A stretch of DNA of 64,000 bases from Caryophanales bacterium (GTDB taxonomy: Bacteria; Bacillota; Bacilli; JARBTR01), in assembly GCA_029240105.1 (NCBI GenBank), contig JARBTR010000003.1:56411-120410 (forward strand), given 5' to 3'. How positions within the stretch are numbered: position 1 is the first letter of the stretch; each line of letters begins with the position of its first letter. The notes below the pieces were generated by a model. It was not told the origin of the DNA. It did not search any database and saw nothing but the letters and a program-made list of their open reading frames with translations. A program made the position numbers and the translations under genes. Positions 57,341-64,000 of the stretch are shown piece after piece.

Positions 57341-58348
57341 ATGATGAAAAAACTACTCTATTGCCTCATGATTTTGACTTTGGCGGTGGTCATTTCAGCG
57401 TGTGGGAAAAAGACAAATACCGACATCCGTTCTGAACTAAAAGAGAAAGTGAAGGACATGAAAGGTTACAAAGTCGAAGGAGTTATGAACATCAAAGTAG
57501 GATCTGTACCTCAAACGTATCATGTAGAAGTTTGGTATCAATCACCGAAACAGTATCGAGTAAATTTAAAAAATGAAAATAAGGAACAAAGCCAAATTAT
57601 TCTCAGAAATAAAGAAGGTGTCTTTGTTCTAACGCCAGCACTAAATAAAAGTTTTCATTTCCAGAGTGATTGGCCAGAGAATGGTGGTCAAGCATATTTA
57701 TACCAATCTTTAGTTCAGGATGTTTTGAGTGACAAAAAATCTAAGTTTAAAGAGACAAAAACAGAATATATTTTTGAGACAAAAACAAGGTATGCTAACA
57801 ACAAGGCGCTTCCAATCCAAGAAGTGACTTTTGAAAAGGAATCATTAGCCCCTAAAAAGGTAGTTGTGATGGACTCCGATCGAAATAAACTTGTAACGGT
57901 AACATTTTCAAAAATGGAGTTCGATCCTAAATTTGGAAGCGAAGATTTTAGTGTGAAAAAGAATATGACAGGTGCACAACTTGAGATTCCAGGAGAAAAT
58001 AAGGATACATCGTTCACTGTTAAATATCCTACAGCTAAAATTAAAGATGTTGTCCAAACAGGTGAGAAAACTGTAAAGGCTGCTGATGGTAACCAGGTAG
58101 TATTAACTTTTTCAGGAAAAGATAAAAACTTTACTATTATTGAGAGTAAAGCAGAAGTCTCTAAAGCTGTTTCTTCTGTTCTTGAAAATGGGGATCCTAT
58201 AGACTTAGGTTTCACAGTAGGTACAATAACAGATCACACAGTTTCATGGACATTCGACGGTGTCGATTTCTTGTTGGCTTCCAACAACTTAACGAAAGAA
58301 GAGCTTATAACTGTTGCAGCATCTGTGTATTCAAACGGTGAAAAGTAA
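57341..58348 (+). CDS. ydcC: YdcC/GerS-like lipoprotein with LolA-type fold
   Basis: 335 residues. Lipoprotein signal MMKKLLYCLMILTLAVVISAC with lipobox ISAC-G, then a large beta-rich domain resembling LolA/RseB (VEVWYQSPKQYRVNLKNENKEQ). In B. subtilis ydcC lies between acpS and alr, as here; it is sigma-E controlled there, and the related GerS of clostridia is needed for cortex changes in spores. Function here is inferred from that. AGGAGAG stands before the ATG; a small GCCGA/TCGGC hairpin precedes the site. Confidence 0.88.
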   Translation: MMKKLLYCLMILTLAVVISACGKKTNTDIRSELKEKVKDMKGYKVEGVMNIKVGSVPQTYHVEVWYQSPKQYRVNLKNENKEQSQIILRNKEGVFVLTPALNKSFHFQSDWPENGGQAYLYQSLVQDVLSDKKSKFKETKTEYIFETKTRYANNKALPIQEVTFEKESLAPKKVVVMDSDRNKLVTVTFSKMEFDPKFGSEDFSVKKNMTGAQLEIPGENKDTSFTVKYPTAKIKDVVQTGEKTVKAADGNQVVLTFSGKDKNFTIIESKAEVSKAVSSVLENGDPIDLGFTVGTITDHTVSWTFDGVDFLLASNNLTKEELITVAASVYSNGEK

Positions 58349-58428
58349 ATTTACTATTAATTTAGATGATAAATACATGAATATATAAATTATCAGATCA
58401 AAATAGAACGTAAATAATTCAGAATAGA

Positions 58429-58456
58429 ACAAGCCTTTTTTAGGGCTTGTTTTTTA
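58429..58456 (+). terminator. Rho-independent terminator of ydcC
   Basis: ACAAGCC-loop-GGCTTGT followed by TTTTTA. Confidence 0.88.
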
Positions 58457-58525
58457 TTGTATTGAATTTATAATTGTATCAAACAAATTTATCAAAATCT
58501 GGGAATCGCAATAAGGGGAAAAACC

Positions 58526-59683
58526 ATGGAACTTCAGGATCTTTATTTTAGAAACACGTGGCTTGAAATTGATTTAGATGCTATTGCACATAATGTTTCT
58601 GAGATGAAGAAACGATTAATGAACAGCGAAAAAATAATTGCAGTTATTAAAGCAAACGCTTATGGACATGGTGATGTTCAGGTTGCGAAGGCCGCGTTAG
58701 AATCTGGTGCCGATTACCTTGCAGTAGCCTTTTTAGATGAAGCTATTTCAATCAGAAGGAAAGGGATAGATGCGCCAACGATAATTTATGGAGCATTATC
58801 ACCAAACTACGTTGAAATTGCTGCGGAGCAAAATTTAACAGTTACTGTCTACAGTAAAAAATGGATTTTAGAAGCTTCACGGATTTTACGAGAAAAAAAT
58901 TTAAGAATAAAAATTCATATCAAAATTGATTCCGGAATGGGGCGCTTAGGGGTAAGATCATCAGAGGAGTTTCATGAAATTTTAAACCTTATTGATTCAG
59001 AAATATTTGAATTAGAGGGTGTATATACTCATTTTTCTACTGCAGATGAATTGGATGAAACTTATGTACATGAACAAGTAGAGATCTTTAAAAAAATTAT
59101 TGATAGTATGCCATGTAAGCCACCAATGATTCACTGTAGCAACTCGGCTGCAGCGTTACGTTTTGAAAACATTCGTTTTACAGCCGTCCGTTTCGGTATT
59201 GGTATGTATGGCTTAACTCCAGCGGTAGGTATAAAAAACCTATTACCGTATGAGTTAAAACCCGCTCTTTCCTTTCATACGAGGTTATCTCAAATTAAAA
59301 AAGTAACTGCTGGGTCTCGAATCAGTTACGGAGCACGGTATCAATCCAAAGAAGATGAGTGGATTGGGACACTTCCTGTTGGCTATGCAGATGGGTGGTT
59401 ACGAAAATTAACTGGACAGGAAGTATTGGTAAACGGAAAGAGAGTACCAATTGTGGGAACCATCTGTATGGATCAGTGTATGATTCGGTTGCCGTTTGAA
59501 ATAGAGAACGGGACTCAGGTTACACTTATTGGTAAAAATGGAAATAATAATATCAGTGTTGAAGAAGTTGCAGAAAGATTAGATACAATCAACTATGAAG
59601 TGGTATGTGGGATTTCAGTACGTGTACCAAGAATTTTTAAAAGAAATGGAAAAATTATTGAAATAAAAAATGGGTTATTTTAG
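58526..59683 (+). CDS. alr: Alanine racemase
   Basis: 385 residues. PLP lysine at 42 in AVIKANAYGHG, the second catalytic base Tyr in RISYGARYQ, and GTICMDQCMI are present. Supplies D-alanine for Ddl (encoded 7 kb upstream) and for D-alanylation of teichoic acids. Position between ydcC and the EndoAI/EndoA pair is as in B. subtilis. Has its own terminator region behind it. Confidence 0.96.
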   Translation: MELQDLYFRNTWLEIDLDAIAHNVSEMKKRLMNSEKIIAVIKANAYGHGDVQVAKAALESGADYLAVAFLDEAISIRRKGIDAPTIIYGALSPNYVEIAAEQNLTVTVYSKKWILEASRILREKNLRIKIHIKIDSGMGRLGVRSSEEFHEILNLIDSEIFELEGVYTHFSTADELDETYVHEQVEIFKKIIDSMPCKPPMIHCSNSAAALRFENIRFTAVRFGIGMYGLTPAVGIKNLLPYELKPALSFHTRLSQIKKVTAGSRISYGARYQSKEDEWIGTLPVGYADGWLRKLTGQEVLVNGKRVPIVGTICMDQCMIRLPFEIENGTQVTLIGKNGNNNISVEEVAERLDTINYEVVCGISVRVPRIFKRNGKIIEIKNGLF

Positions 59684-59795
59684 ATTGTAAATAATTGTTT
59701 TTTAAAAAGGCTTATTAAATGGAAACGACTTAACATTTAAAAAAATCGCCTGAAACAATCAGGGAATTGTTGGAATTCGATTACAAAATGGAAGA

Positions 59796-59820
59796 AACTC
59801 TGCATATAGCAGGGTTTTTT
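59796..59820 (+). terminator. Terminator of alr
   Basis: AACTCTGC-ATATA-GCAGGGTT (G-U pair) followed by a T run, about 110 bases behind alr. Confidence 0.82.
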
Positions 59821-59914
59821 TAATTATAATAAGGTGTGTATTATGTTTTTATAAATAAACAAAAAATGCTAAAATGAAATCTGAATATTTTTTTACGTTA
59901 AGGGAGATGCAACA

Positions 59915-60154
59915 ATGCCAAAAACGATTTATCAAAATTCTGATAACAGTATAGAAGATTTTTGTTTTGAGGATTTAGATATTTCCCTCTCTCAAACAAC
60001 GAAGGATTTTTTGAAAGAACGTGACATTAAGAAACTGAAAAGCGAACTCCGTCAAGGTTATAAAAGGATGGGAACAATTAACCTTTCAATCGCTGAGGAG
60101 TTTGAATTATTTGGGCCTATTGAAATATCAAGAGGTGCTATTGAAGATGAGTAA
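59915..60154 (+). CDS. ndoAI: EndoAI-type antitoxin with divergent N-terminus
   Basis: 79 residues. The C-terminal part [22 protein letters not shown] fits the toxin-binding tail of EndoAI (YdcD), but the usual ribbon-helix-helix start (KISLPENLVAEL...SRNELISQAVRAYV) is not there: only [16 protein letters not shown] recalls the strand and first helix, and the second helix seems missing. It should still neutralise EndoA, but self-repression may be lost. Overlaps the toxin start by eight bases. Shorter than the 93-residue B. subtilis protein. Confidence 0.82.
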   Translation: MPKTIYQNSDNSIEDFCFEDLDISLSQTTKDFLKERDIKKLKSELRQGYKRMGTINLSIAEEFELFGPIEISRGAIEDE

Positions 60155-60503
60155 AAAAATCAAAAGAGGCGACATCTATTATGCCGATTTGTCTCCAGTT
60201 GTTGGTTCGGAACAGGGCGGTGTTCGCCCGGTTCTTGTAGTACAAAATGATATTGGAAATCGTCACAGTCCCACAGTTATAGTCGCAGCCATCACCGCGC
60301 AAATTCAAAAAGCAAAACTCCCCACGCATGTAGAAATCAAAGCAGACCAATATGGGCTAGAAAAAAACTCAGTTATTCTATTAGAGCAAATCCGAACATT
60401 AGATAAAAAAAGATTAACAGATAAAGTGGCAGAACTTGATCAAGCTATGATGGCTAGAATAAATTTTGCTCTTCAAATATCCATGGGAATGATTGATTTA
60501 TAA
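60147..60503 (+). CDS. ndoA: Endoribonuclease toxin EndoA (MazF family)
   Basis: 118 residues, very close to B. subtilis Endo[34 protein letters not shown] and [20 protein letters not shown], then [15 protein letters not shown]. Cleaves RNA at UACAU-type sites in the known enzyme. ATG 60147 is nine bases behind AGAGGTG; the upstream part of the track ORF lies in the antitoxin gene. Unlike B. subtilis, no rsbR-sigB genes follow. Confidence 0.96.
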   Translation: MSKKIKRGDIYYADLSPVVGSEQGGVRPVLVVQNDIGNRHSPTVIVAAITAQIQKAKLPTHVEIKADQYGLEKNSVILLEQIRTLDKKRLTDKVAELDQAMMARINFALQISMGMIDL

Positions 60504-60551
60504 ACATAACACCATTACTTTTTATTTTTGCAGAAATATATACATATGGTT

Positions 60552-60576
60552 GCTCTCAATAAAAGAGAGCTTTTTT
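60552..60576 (+). terminator. Rho-independent terminator of the EndoAI/EndoA unit
   Basis: GCTCTC-AATAAAA-GAGAGC followed by six T residues. Confidence 0.9.
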
Positions 60577-60796
60577 TATGCCTTTTTTAAATCTGGGGGC
60601 GCGAAACGCAAAGTGAAATAAGGGTCCTAATTATGTTAAACTATTCCAAAACAGTTAAACAATCAATAAGTAGAATATATGGATAGTACTATTTCTAAAT
60701 AGATGATTTTCAGCATAGAGGTTGTCCTTGCAGGAAATGTGGGATTTTTGAACGAATTAGATCTGGGTATTACTTTAAAGGAAGTAGGGTTTTTAA

Positions 60797-62953
60797 ATGT
60801 TATCAGTAGAACAGTTACAAGAAAAAGTTGCAAATGAATTAGAGCTTAAAACCAAACAGGTATTTCAAGTTTTGGCACTATTTGAAGAGGGAAATACAAT
60901 TCCGTTTATTGCGCGTTATCGAAAAGAAATGACAGGATCGTTGGATGAAGTTCAAATCAAAGACATTTCAGATCGTTGGACGTATTTAACAAATTTGGAG
61001 AAACGCAAAGAAGATATTATCAGAAGCATTGAAGAACAAGGAAAACTCACCCCCGAACTTCAAGCTCAAATCGAACAGGCTGAGAAAATGCAGACCATTG
61101 AAGATTTGTATCGCCCTTATAAACAAAAAAGACGTACGAGGGCAACGGTGGCAAAGGAGAATGGTCTTGAACCACTTGCAGAGTGGTTGTTACGTTTACC
61201 TTTAAATGGATCTGTTCATGATCAAGCAGAACAATACATAAATGATAAGGTTGAATCTGTAGAAGCGGCTGTTCAAGGAGCTAAAGATATTATTGCTGAA
61301 ATTATTTCTGATGAGGCGCAATATCGTGATTGGATTCGCCGCGAAACCTCAAAGAATGGATTTTTGTCTACTTCTGTAAAAAATGAAGGGGCAGATGAAA
61401 AGAAGGTTTATGAAATGTATTATGAATACGAAGAGCAGATATCTCGTATTGTACCTCACCGTGTGCTTGCAATAAATCGTGGTGAAAGTGAAGACATTTT
61501 GAGAGTGAGAATTCATACCGATGTTCAGAAAATACTCTCTTACCTAGAAAGAAGGATGATTACAAACGTAAATTCAATAGCAGCGTCACATATTAAAGAT
61601 GCTATTGAAGATAGCTATAAACGTCTAATTGAACCTTCAATTGAGCGTGAAATAAGAAATGAACTATCTGAAGTTGCCGAGGATCGAGCGATTCATATAT
61701 TTTCTGAAAATCTAAGGAATCTTCTTCTGCAGCCTCCTATGAAAGGGAAGATGGTACTTGGTGTGGACCCAGCCTATCGAACAGGTTGCAAAATGGCAGT
61801 GGTTGACTCAACAGGAAAAATGATCGAAATTGCAGTTATATACCCACATACCGTGAGTGATCCGAGTGAAGCGAAAAGAAAATTTATTTCAATTGTAAAT
61901 AAACACAACATTGAAATCGTTACGATTGGAAATGGGACGGCTTCGCGTGAAACCGAGCAATTTGTTGTGGATGCTTTAAAAGAAATTGATCGTAAAGTGT
62001 TTTACATTATTGTAAATGAAGCTGGGGCATCGGTATATTCTGCATCTGAAGTTGCGCGTCAAGAATTTCCAAACCTCCAAGTAGAGGAACGATCTGCAGT
62101 ATCGATTGCAAGACGTCTCCAAGATCCATTAGCAGAATTAGTAAAAATTGATCCGAAATCGGTAGGTGTTGGACAATACCAGCACGATGTAGCTGAAAAG
62201 AAATTAAACGACTCGTTAACTTTTGTAGTTGAAACAGCCGTAAACCAAGTAGGTGTTAATGTAAATACGGCGTCTGTTTCTCTTTTACAACATGTAGCTG
62301 GGCTTTCAAAGTCTGTTGCACAAAACATTGTAAAGCGCCGAGATGAAGAAGGTGCTTACAATAATAGAAGTGAACTAAAAAAAATTCCGCGTCTTGGGGC
62401 TAAAACATATGAACAAGCTATAGGCTTCTTGCGAATTTTAGATGGAAGTGAACCGTTAGATCGAACGCCCATTCATCCGGATCATTATGATGTTGTTCGT
62501 AAACTATTAAAGCAATTAGGGTGTACAACAGATCAATTAGGTACTGCTGAACTTGTGAATGCTTTAAAACAAATTGATATTACAGAGACGGCAAAAGATT
62601 TGGGGATTGGAGAAATAACTTTAATAGATATTTTAGAAGCTCTATCAAAACCCGAACGCGATCTTCGTGAAAAATTCTCAACACCTCTCTTGAAATCAGA
62701 TGTTTTAAAAATAGAAGATTTAAAACCTAGAATGGAACTACAAGGAACTGTGCGTAATGTCGTAGACTTTGGTGCATTCGTTGATATTGGGGTTAAACAA
62801 GATGGTCTTGTTCATATATCTAAATTAAGTTCTAAACGGGTTAAACATCCGATGGAAATTGTTTCTGTAGGTCAGGTTGTAACTGTGTGGATTGAACAAG
62901 TAGATGTACAAAAAGGAAGAATATCATTAACTATGCTGTCGCCTAGGGAATAA
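60797..62953 (+). CDS. tex: Tex family RNA-binding protein (YdcI)
   Basis: 718 residues. Tex N-terminal helical domain, the YqgF-like RNase H fold (KMVLGVDPAYRTGCKMAVVD near residue 320), helix-hairpin-helix repeats (SKSVAQNIVKRRDEEGAYNNRSELKKIPRLGAKTYEQ region, about 505-545) and a C-terminal S1 domain (GTVRNVVDFGAFVDIGVKQDGLVHISKLS). Acts in transcription and RNA metabolism. In B. subtilis sigB genes lie before it; here the 293-base gap in front holds only the EndoA terminator. Confidence 0.95.
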   Translation: MLSVEQLQEKVANELELKTKQVFQVLALFEEGNTIPFIARYRKEMTGSLDEVQIKDISDRWTYLTNLEKRKEDIIRSIEEQGKLTPELQAQIEQAEKMQTIEDLYRPYKQKRRTRATVAKENGLEPLAEWLLRLPLNGSVHDQAEQYINDKVESVEAAVQGAKDIIAEIISDEAQYRDWIRRETSKNGFLSTSVKNEGADEKKVYEMYYEYEEQISRIVPHRVLAINRGESEDILRVRIHTDVQKILSYLERRMITNVNSIAASHIKDAIEDSYKRLIEPSIEREIRNELSEVAEDRAIHIFSENLRNLLLQPPMKGKMVLGVDPAYRTGCKMAVVDSTGKMIEIAVIYPHTVSDPSEAKRKFISIVNKHNIEIVTIGNGTASRETEQFVVDALKEIDRKVFYIIVNEAGASVYSASEVARQEFPNLQVEERSAVSIARRLQDPLAELVKIDPKSVGVGQYQHDVAEKKLNDSLTFVVETAVNQVGVNVNTASVSLLQHVAGLSKSVAQNIVKRRDEEGAYNNRSELKKIPRLGAKTYEQAIGFLRILDGSEPLDRTPIHPDHYDVVRKLLKQLGCTTDQLGTAELVNALKQIDITETAKDLGIGEITLIDILEALSKPERDLREKFSTPLLKSDVLKIEDLKPRMELQGTVRNVVDFGAFVDIGVKQDGLVHISKLSSKRVKHPMEIVSVGQVVTVWIEQVDVQKGRISLTMLSPRE

Positions 62954-62957
62954 ATGT

Positions 62958-62998
62958 TTCGTGTTCGTAAAGTGGCTGACTTTACGAACACGAATTTT
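62958..62998 (+). other. Strong hairpin between tex and sprT
   Basis: TTCGTGTTCGTAAAGT and ACTTTACGAACACGAA form a perfect sixteen-base stem with a five-base loop, followed by only four T. It may terminate partly or protect the tex message; sprT follows without another clear promoter. Confidence 0.8.
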
Positions 62999-63018
62999 AA
63001 TGTGGAAGGAGGAGTAAG

Positions 63019-63462
63019 ATGACAGATTATGAACTTCAAAAAATAGTTGAAGAAATTTCTGAAGAAGTATTTGAAAAACCTTTCTTGCATTCTGTAAAAT
63101 TTAATCCTAAATTACGAACCACTGGTGGGAGATATCTACTTCAGACGAATAATATTGAAATAAATCCGAAATACTATCAAAAGTTTGGTTATTCAGAATT
63201 AGAAGGAATTATTAAACACGAACTCTGTCATTATCACCTCCATCTAGATGGTTTAGGGCATCAACATCGCGATCAAGATTTCAAGAATCTAATCAGCAAG
63301 ACAAAGACACCGAGGTATTGCACTAAACTAAAAGAAAAAAAGATTAACTATATATACCGGTGTTCTAAATGCGGTATTGAATATCGTAGAAACAGAATGG
63401 TAAATTTGAAGAAGTACAGATGTGGAAAGTGTAGAGAAAAGCTAGATTTAGTTAAAATGTAA
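63019..63462 (+). CDS. sprT: SprT-like zinc metalloprotease family protein (YdcK)
   Basis: 147 residues. Zinc protease motif HELCHYHLH near residue 69 and a C-terminal zinc ribbon YRCSKCGIEY...YRCGKCREKL with four cysteines, the SprT/Spartan build. Family members in eukaryotes cut DNA-protein crosslinks; the bacterial role is not established. GGAGGAG before the ATG. Behind tex as in B. subtilis (ydcI-ydcK), and before a tRNA region as there. Confidence 0.93.
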   Translation: MTDYELQKIVEEISEEVFEKPFLHSVKFNPKLRTTGGRYLLQTNNIEINPKYYQKFGYSELEGIIKHELCHYHLHLDGLGHQHRDQDFKNLISKTKTPRYCTKLKEKKINYIYRCSKCGIEYRRNRMVNLKKYRCGKCREKLDLVKM

Positions 63463-63521
63463 GAAGTTTATTACTATATATAGAGAATAAAAAAACTCTA
63501 AAATTTAATTCTAAAAAACGG

Positions 63522-63550
63522 TTGACAATCATAACTAGCCCCCATATAAT
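63522..63550 (+). promoter_or_regulatory. Consensus sigma-A promoter P1 before tRNA-Gln
   Basis: TTGACA, 17 bases, TATAAT: a perfect consensus match. Located about 130 bases before the tRNA. Confidence 0.85.
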
Positions 63551-63628
63551 GAAAAAGTTGCTTTTTTAAACAACAGATTTTTAGAGAATTAAACGGGTCA
63601 GCACTCGGATTTTTATAAAAATACATGC

Positions 63629-63656
63629 TTGACTTTTGAAATGATATCCGTATAAT
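63629..63656 (+). promoter_or_regulatory. Second sigma-A promoter P2 before tRNA-Gln
   Basis: TTGACT, 16 bases, TATAAT, ending 23 bases before the tRNA. Tandem promoters of this kind are usual for stable RNA genes. Confidence 0.8.
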
Positions 63657-63679
63657 GAAAATACTGTGTTTTCAAACAT

Positions 63680-63754
63680 AGGCCTATCGCCAAGCGGTAA
63701 GGCAACGGATTTTGATTCCGTCATGCGTTGGTTCGAATCCAGCTAGGCCTGCCA
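63680..63754 (+). tRNA. tRNA-Gln (TTG)
   Basis: 75 bases with a full cloverleaf. Anticodon loop TT-TTG-AT in stem ACGGA/TCCGT, T arm GTTGG-TTCGAAT-CCAGC, encoded CCA. Acceptor stem AGGCCTA/TAGGCCT gives a first pair A1-U72 and discriminator G73. U1-A72 is normal for tRNA-Gln in bacteria that form Gln-tRNA by GatCAB, so the swap is unusual. Confidence 0.95.
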
Positions 63755-63820
63755 ATTTATTTCCTGCATAGTGTAATTTTTAAGTAATTAGAAAGTGTTT
63801 ATTAAGACTTCTCCTCGATT

Positions 63821-63839
63821 AAACTGTCTTCAGTTTTTT
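63821..63839 (+). terminator. Small terminator behind tRNA-Gln
   Basis: AAACTG-TCTT-CAGTTT followed by TTT. It suggests that tRNA-Gln is transcribed alone and that tRNA-Lys has another promoter. Confidence 0.6.
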
Positions 63840-63884
63840 GAATAAAAGTCATTCCTTTCCTACCTTGTTACACGATTTATATGC

Positions 63885-63960
63885 GAGCCATTAGCTCAGT
63901 AGGTAGAGCATTTGACTTTTAATCAAAGGGTCGCAGGTTCGAATCCTGCATGGCTCACCA
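63885..63960 (+). tRNA. tRNA-Lys (TTT)
   Basis: 76 bases. Acceptor GAGCCAT/ATGGCTC, D arm with AGCTCAGTAGGTAGAGC, anticodon TTT in stem TTTGA/TCAAA, T loop TTCGAAT and encoded CCA. Confidence 0.96.
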
Positions 63961-63975
63961 TCTTAGTTTGGTTTC

Positions 63976-64000
63976 GCGGTCGTGGCGGAATGGCAGACGC
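63976..64000 (+). tRNA. tRNA-Leu, 5' end only
   Basis: GCGGTCGTGGCGGAATGGC is the usual beginning of a tRNA-Leu (acceptor GCGGTCG, then the class II D arm). The anticodon lies beyond the window, so the isoacceptor is unknown. Confidence 0.75.

Overview
The window reads as a contiguous piece of chromosome from a low-GC, endospore-forming Firmicute of the order Bacillales. Sporulation genes (spoIID, spoIIQ, spoIIID), wall teichoic and lipoteichoic acid genes (tagO, an LCP ligase, ltaS), and gene order close to Bacillus subtilis all point there. An 11-gene complex I operon, absent from B. subtilis, sits directly behind the ATP synthase operon, so this is not B. subtilis itself. A Planococcaceae/Caryophanaceae-type bacillus is my best guess, but it is an inference. 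Nearly all genes run on the + strand. No phage, intact insertion sequence or CRISPR array was seen.

Layout. 1-4.5 kb: end of a Sua5/YwlC gene, mntP, an arginine phosphatase, rpiB, ywlG, glyA and upp, in B. subtilis order. 4.5-11.8 kb: atpIBEFHAGDC, with a direct-repeat array before its promoter and a strong hairpin between atpE and atpF. 11.8-22.1 kb: nuoABCDHIJKLMN, without nuoE, nuoF or nuoG. Together these two operons couple a proton-pumping quinone reductase to ATP synthesis. 22.1-28.8 kb: ywzB, ywmB, murA, spoIID, spoIIQ, spoIIID, mbl and an EpuA-like gene (cell wall and sporulation). 29-34 kb: ssbB, a small coiled-coil gene, and a minus-strand pair of SWIM-domain and SNF2 helicase genes (ywqB-ywqA). 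34-36.6 kb: tagO facing a minus-strand LCP ligase whose C-terminus is a long Gly-Thr repeat.

36.7-51 kb is a looser, accessory-like stretch: small unknown genes, an M42 peptidase, a MerR/TipAS regulator with its own operator, an SOS-type uvrX-yolD operon behind a LexA-like box, phosphate butyryltransferase, ltaS, an arginine decarboxylase/agmatinase pair with a PuuR-like regulator (polyamine synthesis), an AAC(3)-family acetyltransferase and an orphan CopZ-like chaperone. 51-63.5 kb returns to conserved order: ddl, murF, an esterase, cshA, acpS, ydcC, alr, the EndoAI/EndoA toxin-antitoxin pair, tex and sprT. In B. subtilis this block lies on the opposite replichore and has rsbR-sigB-rsbX between endoA and tex; here those genes are missing. 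63.5-64 kb starts a tRNA region (Gln, Lys, start of Leu) behind two strong promoters.

The observations I think most worth following are: the AATGTG direct-repeat array before the atp promoter, the altered glycine motif of the ATP synthase c subunit, the complex I without NADH module and with a long Ala/Lys NuoC extension, the hexanucleotide repeat in the LCP ligase, the EndoAI antitoxin that seems to lack part of its ribbon-helix-helix domain, two related hairpin elements (26.6 and 42.9 kb), and tRNA-Gln with an A1-U72 first pair.
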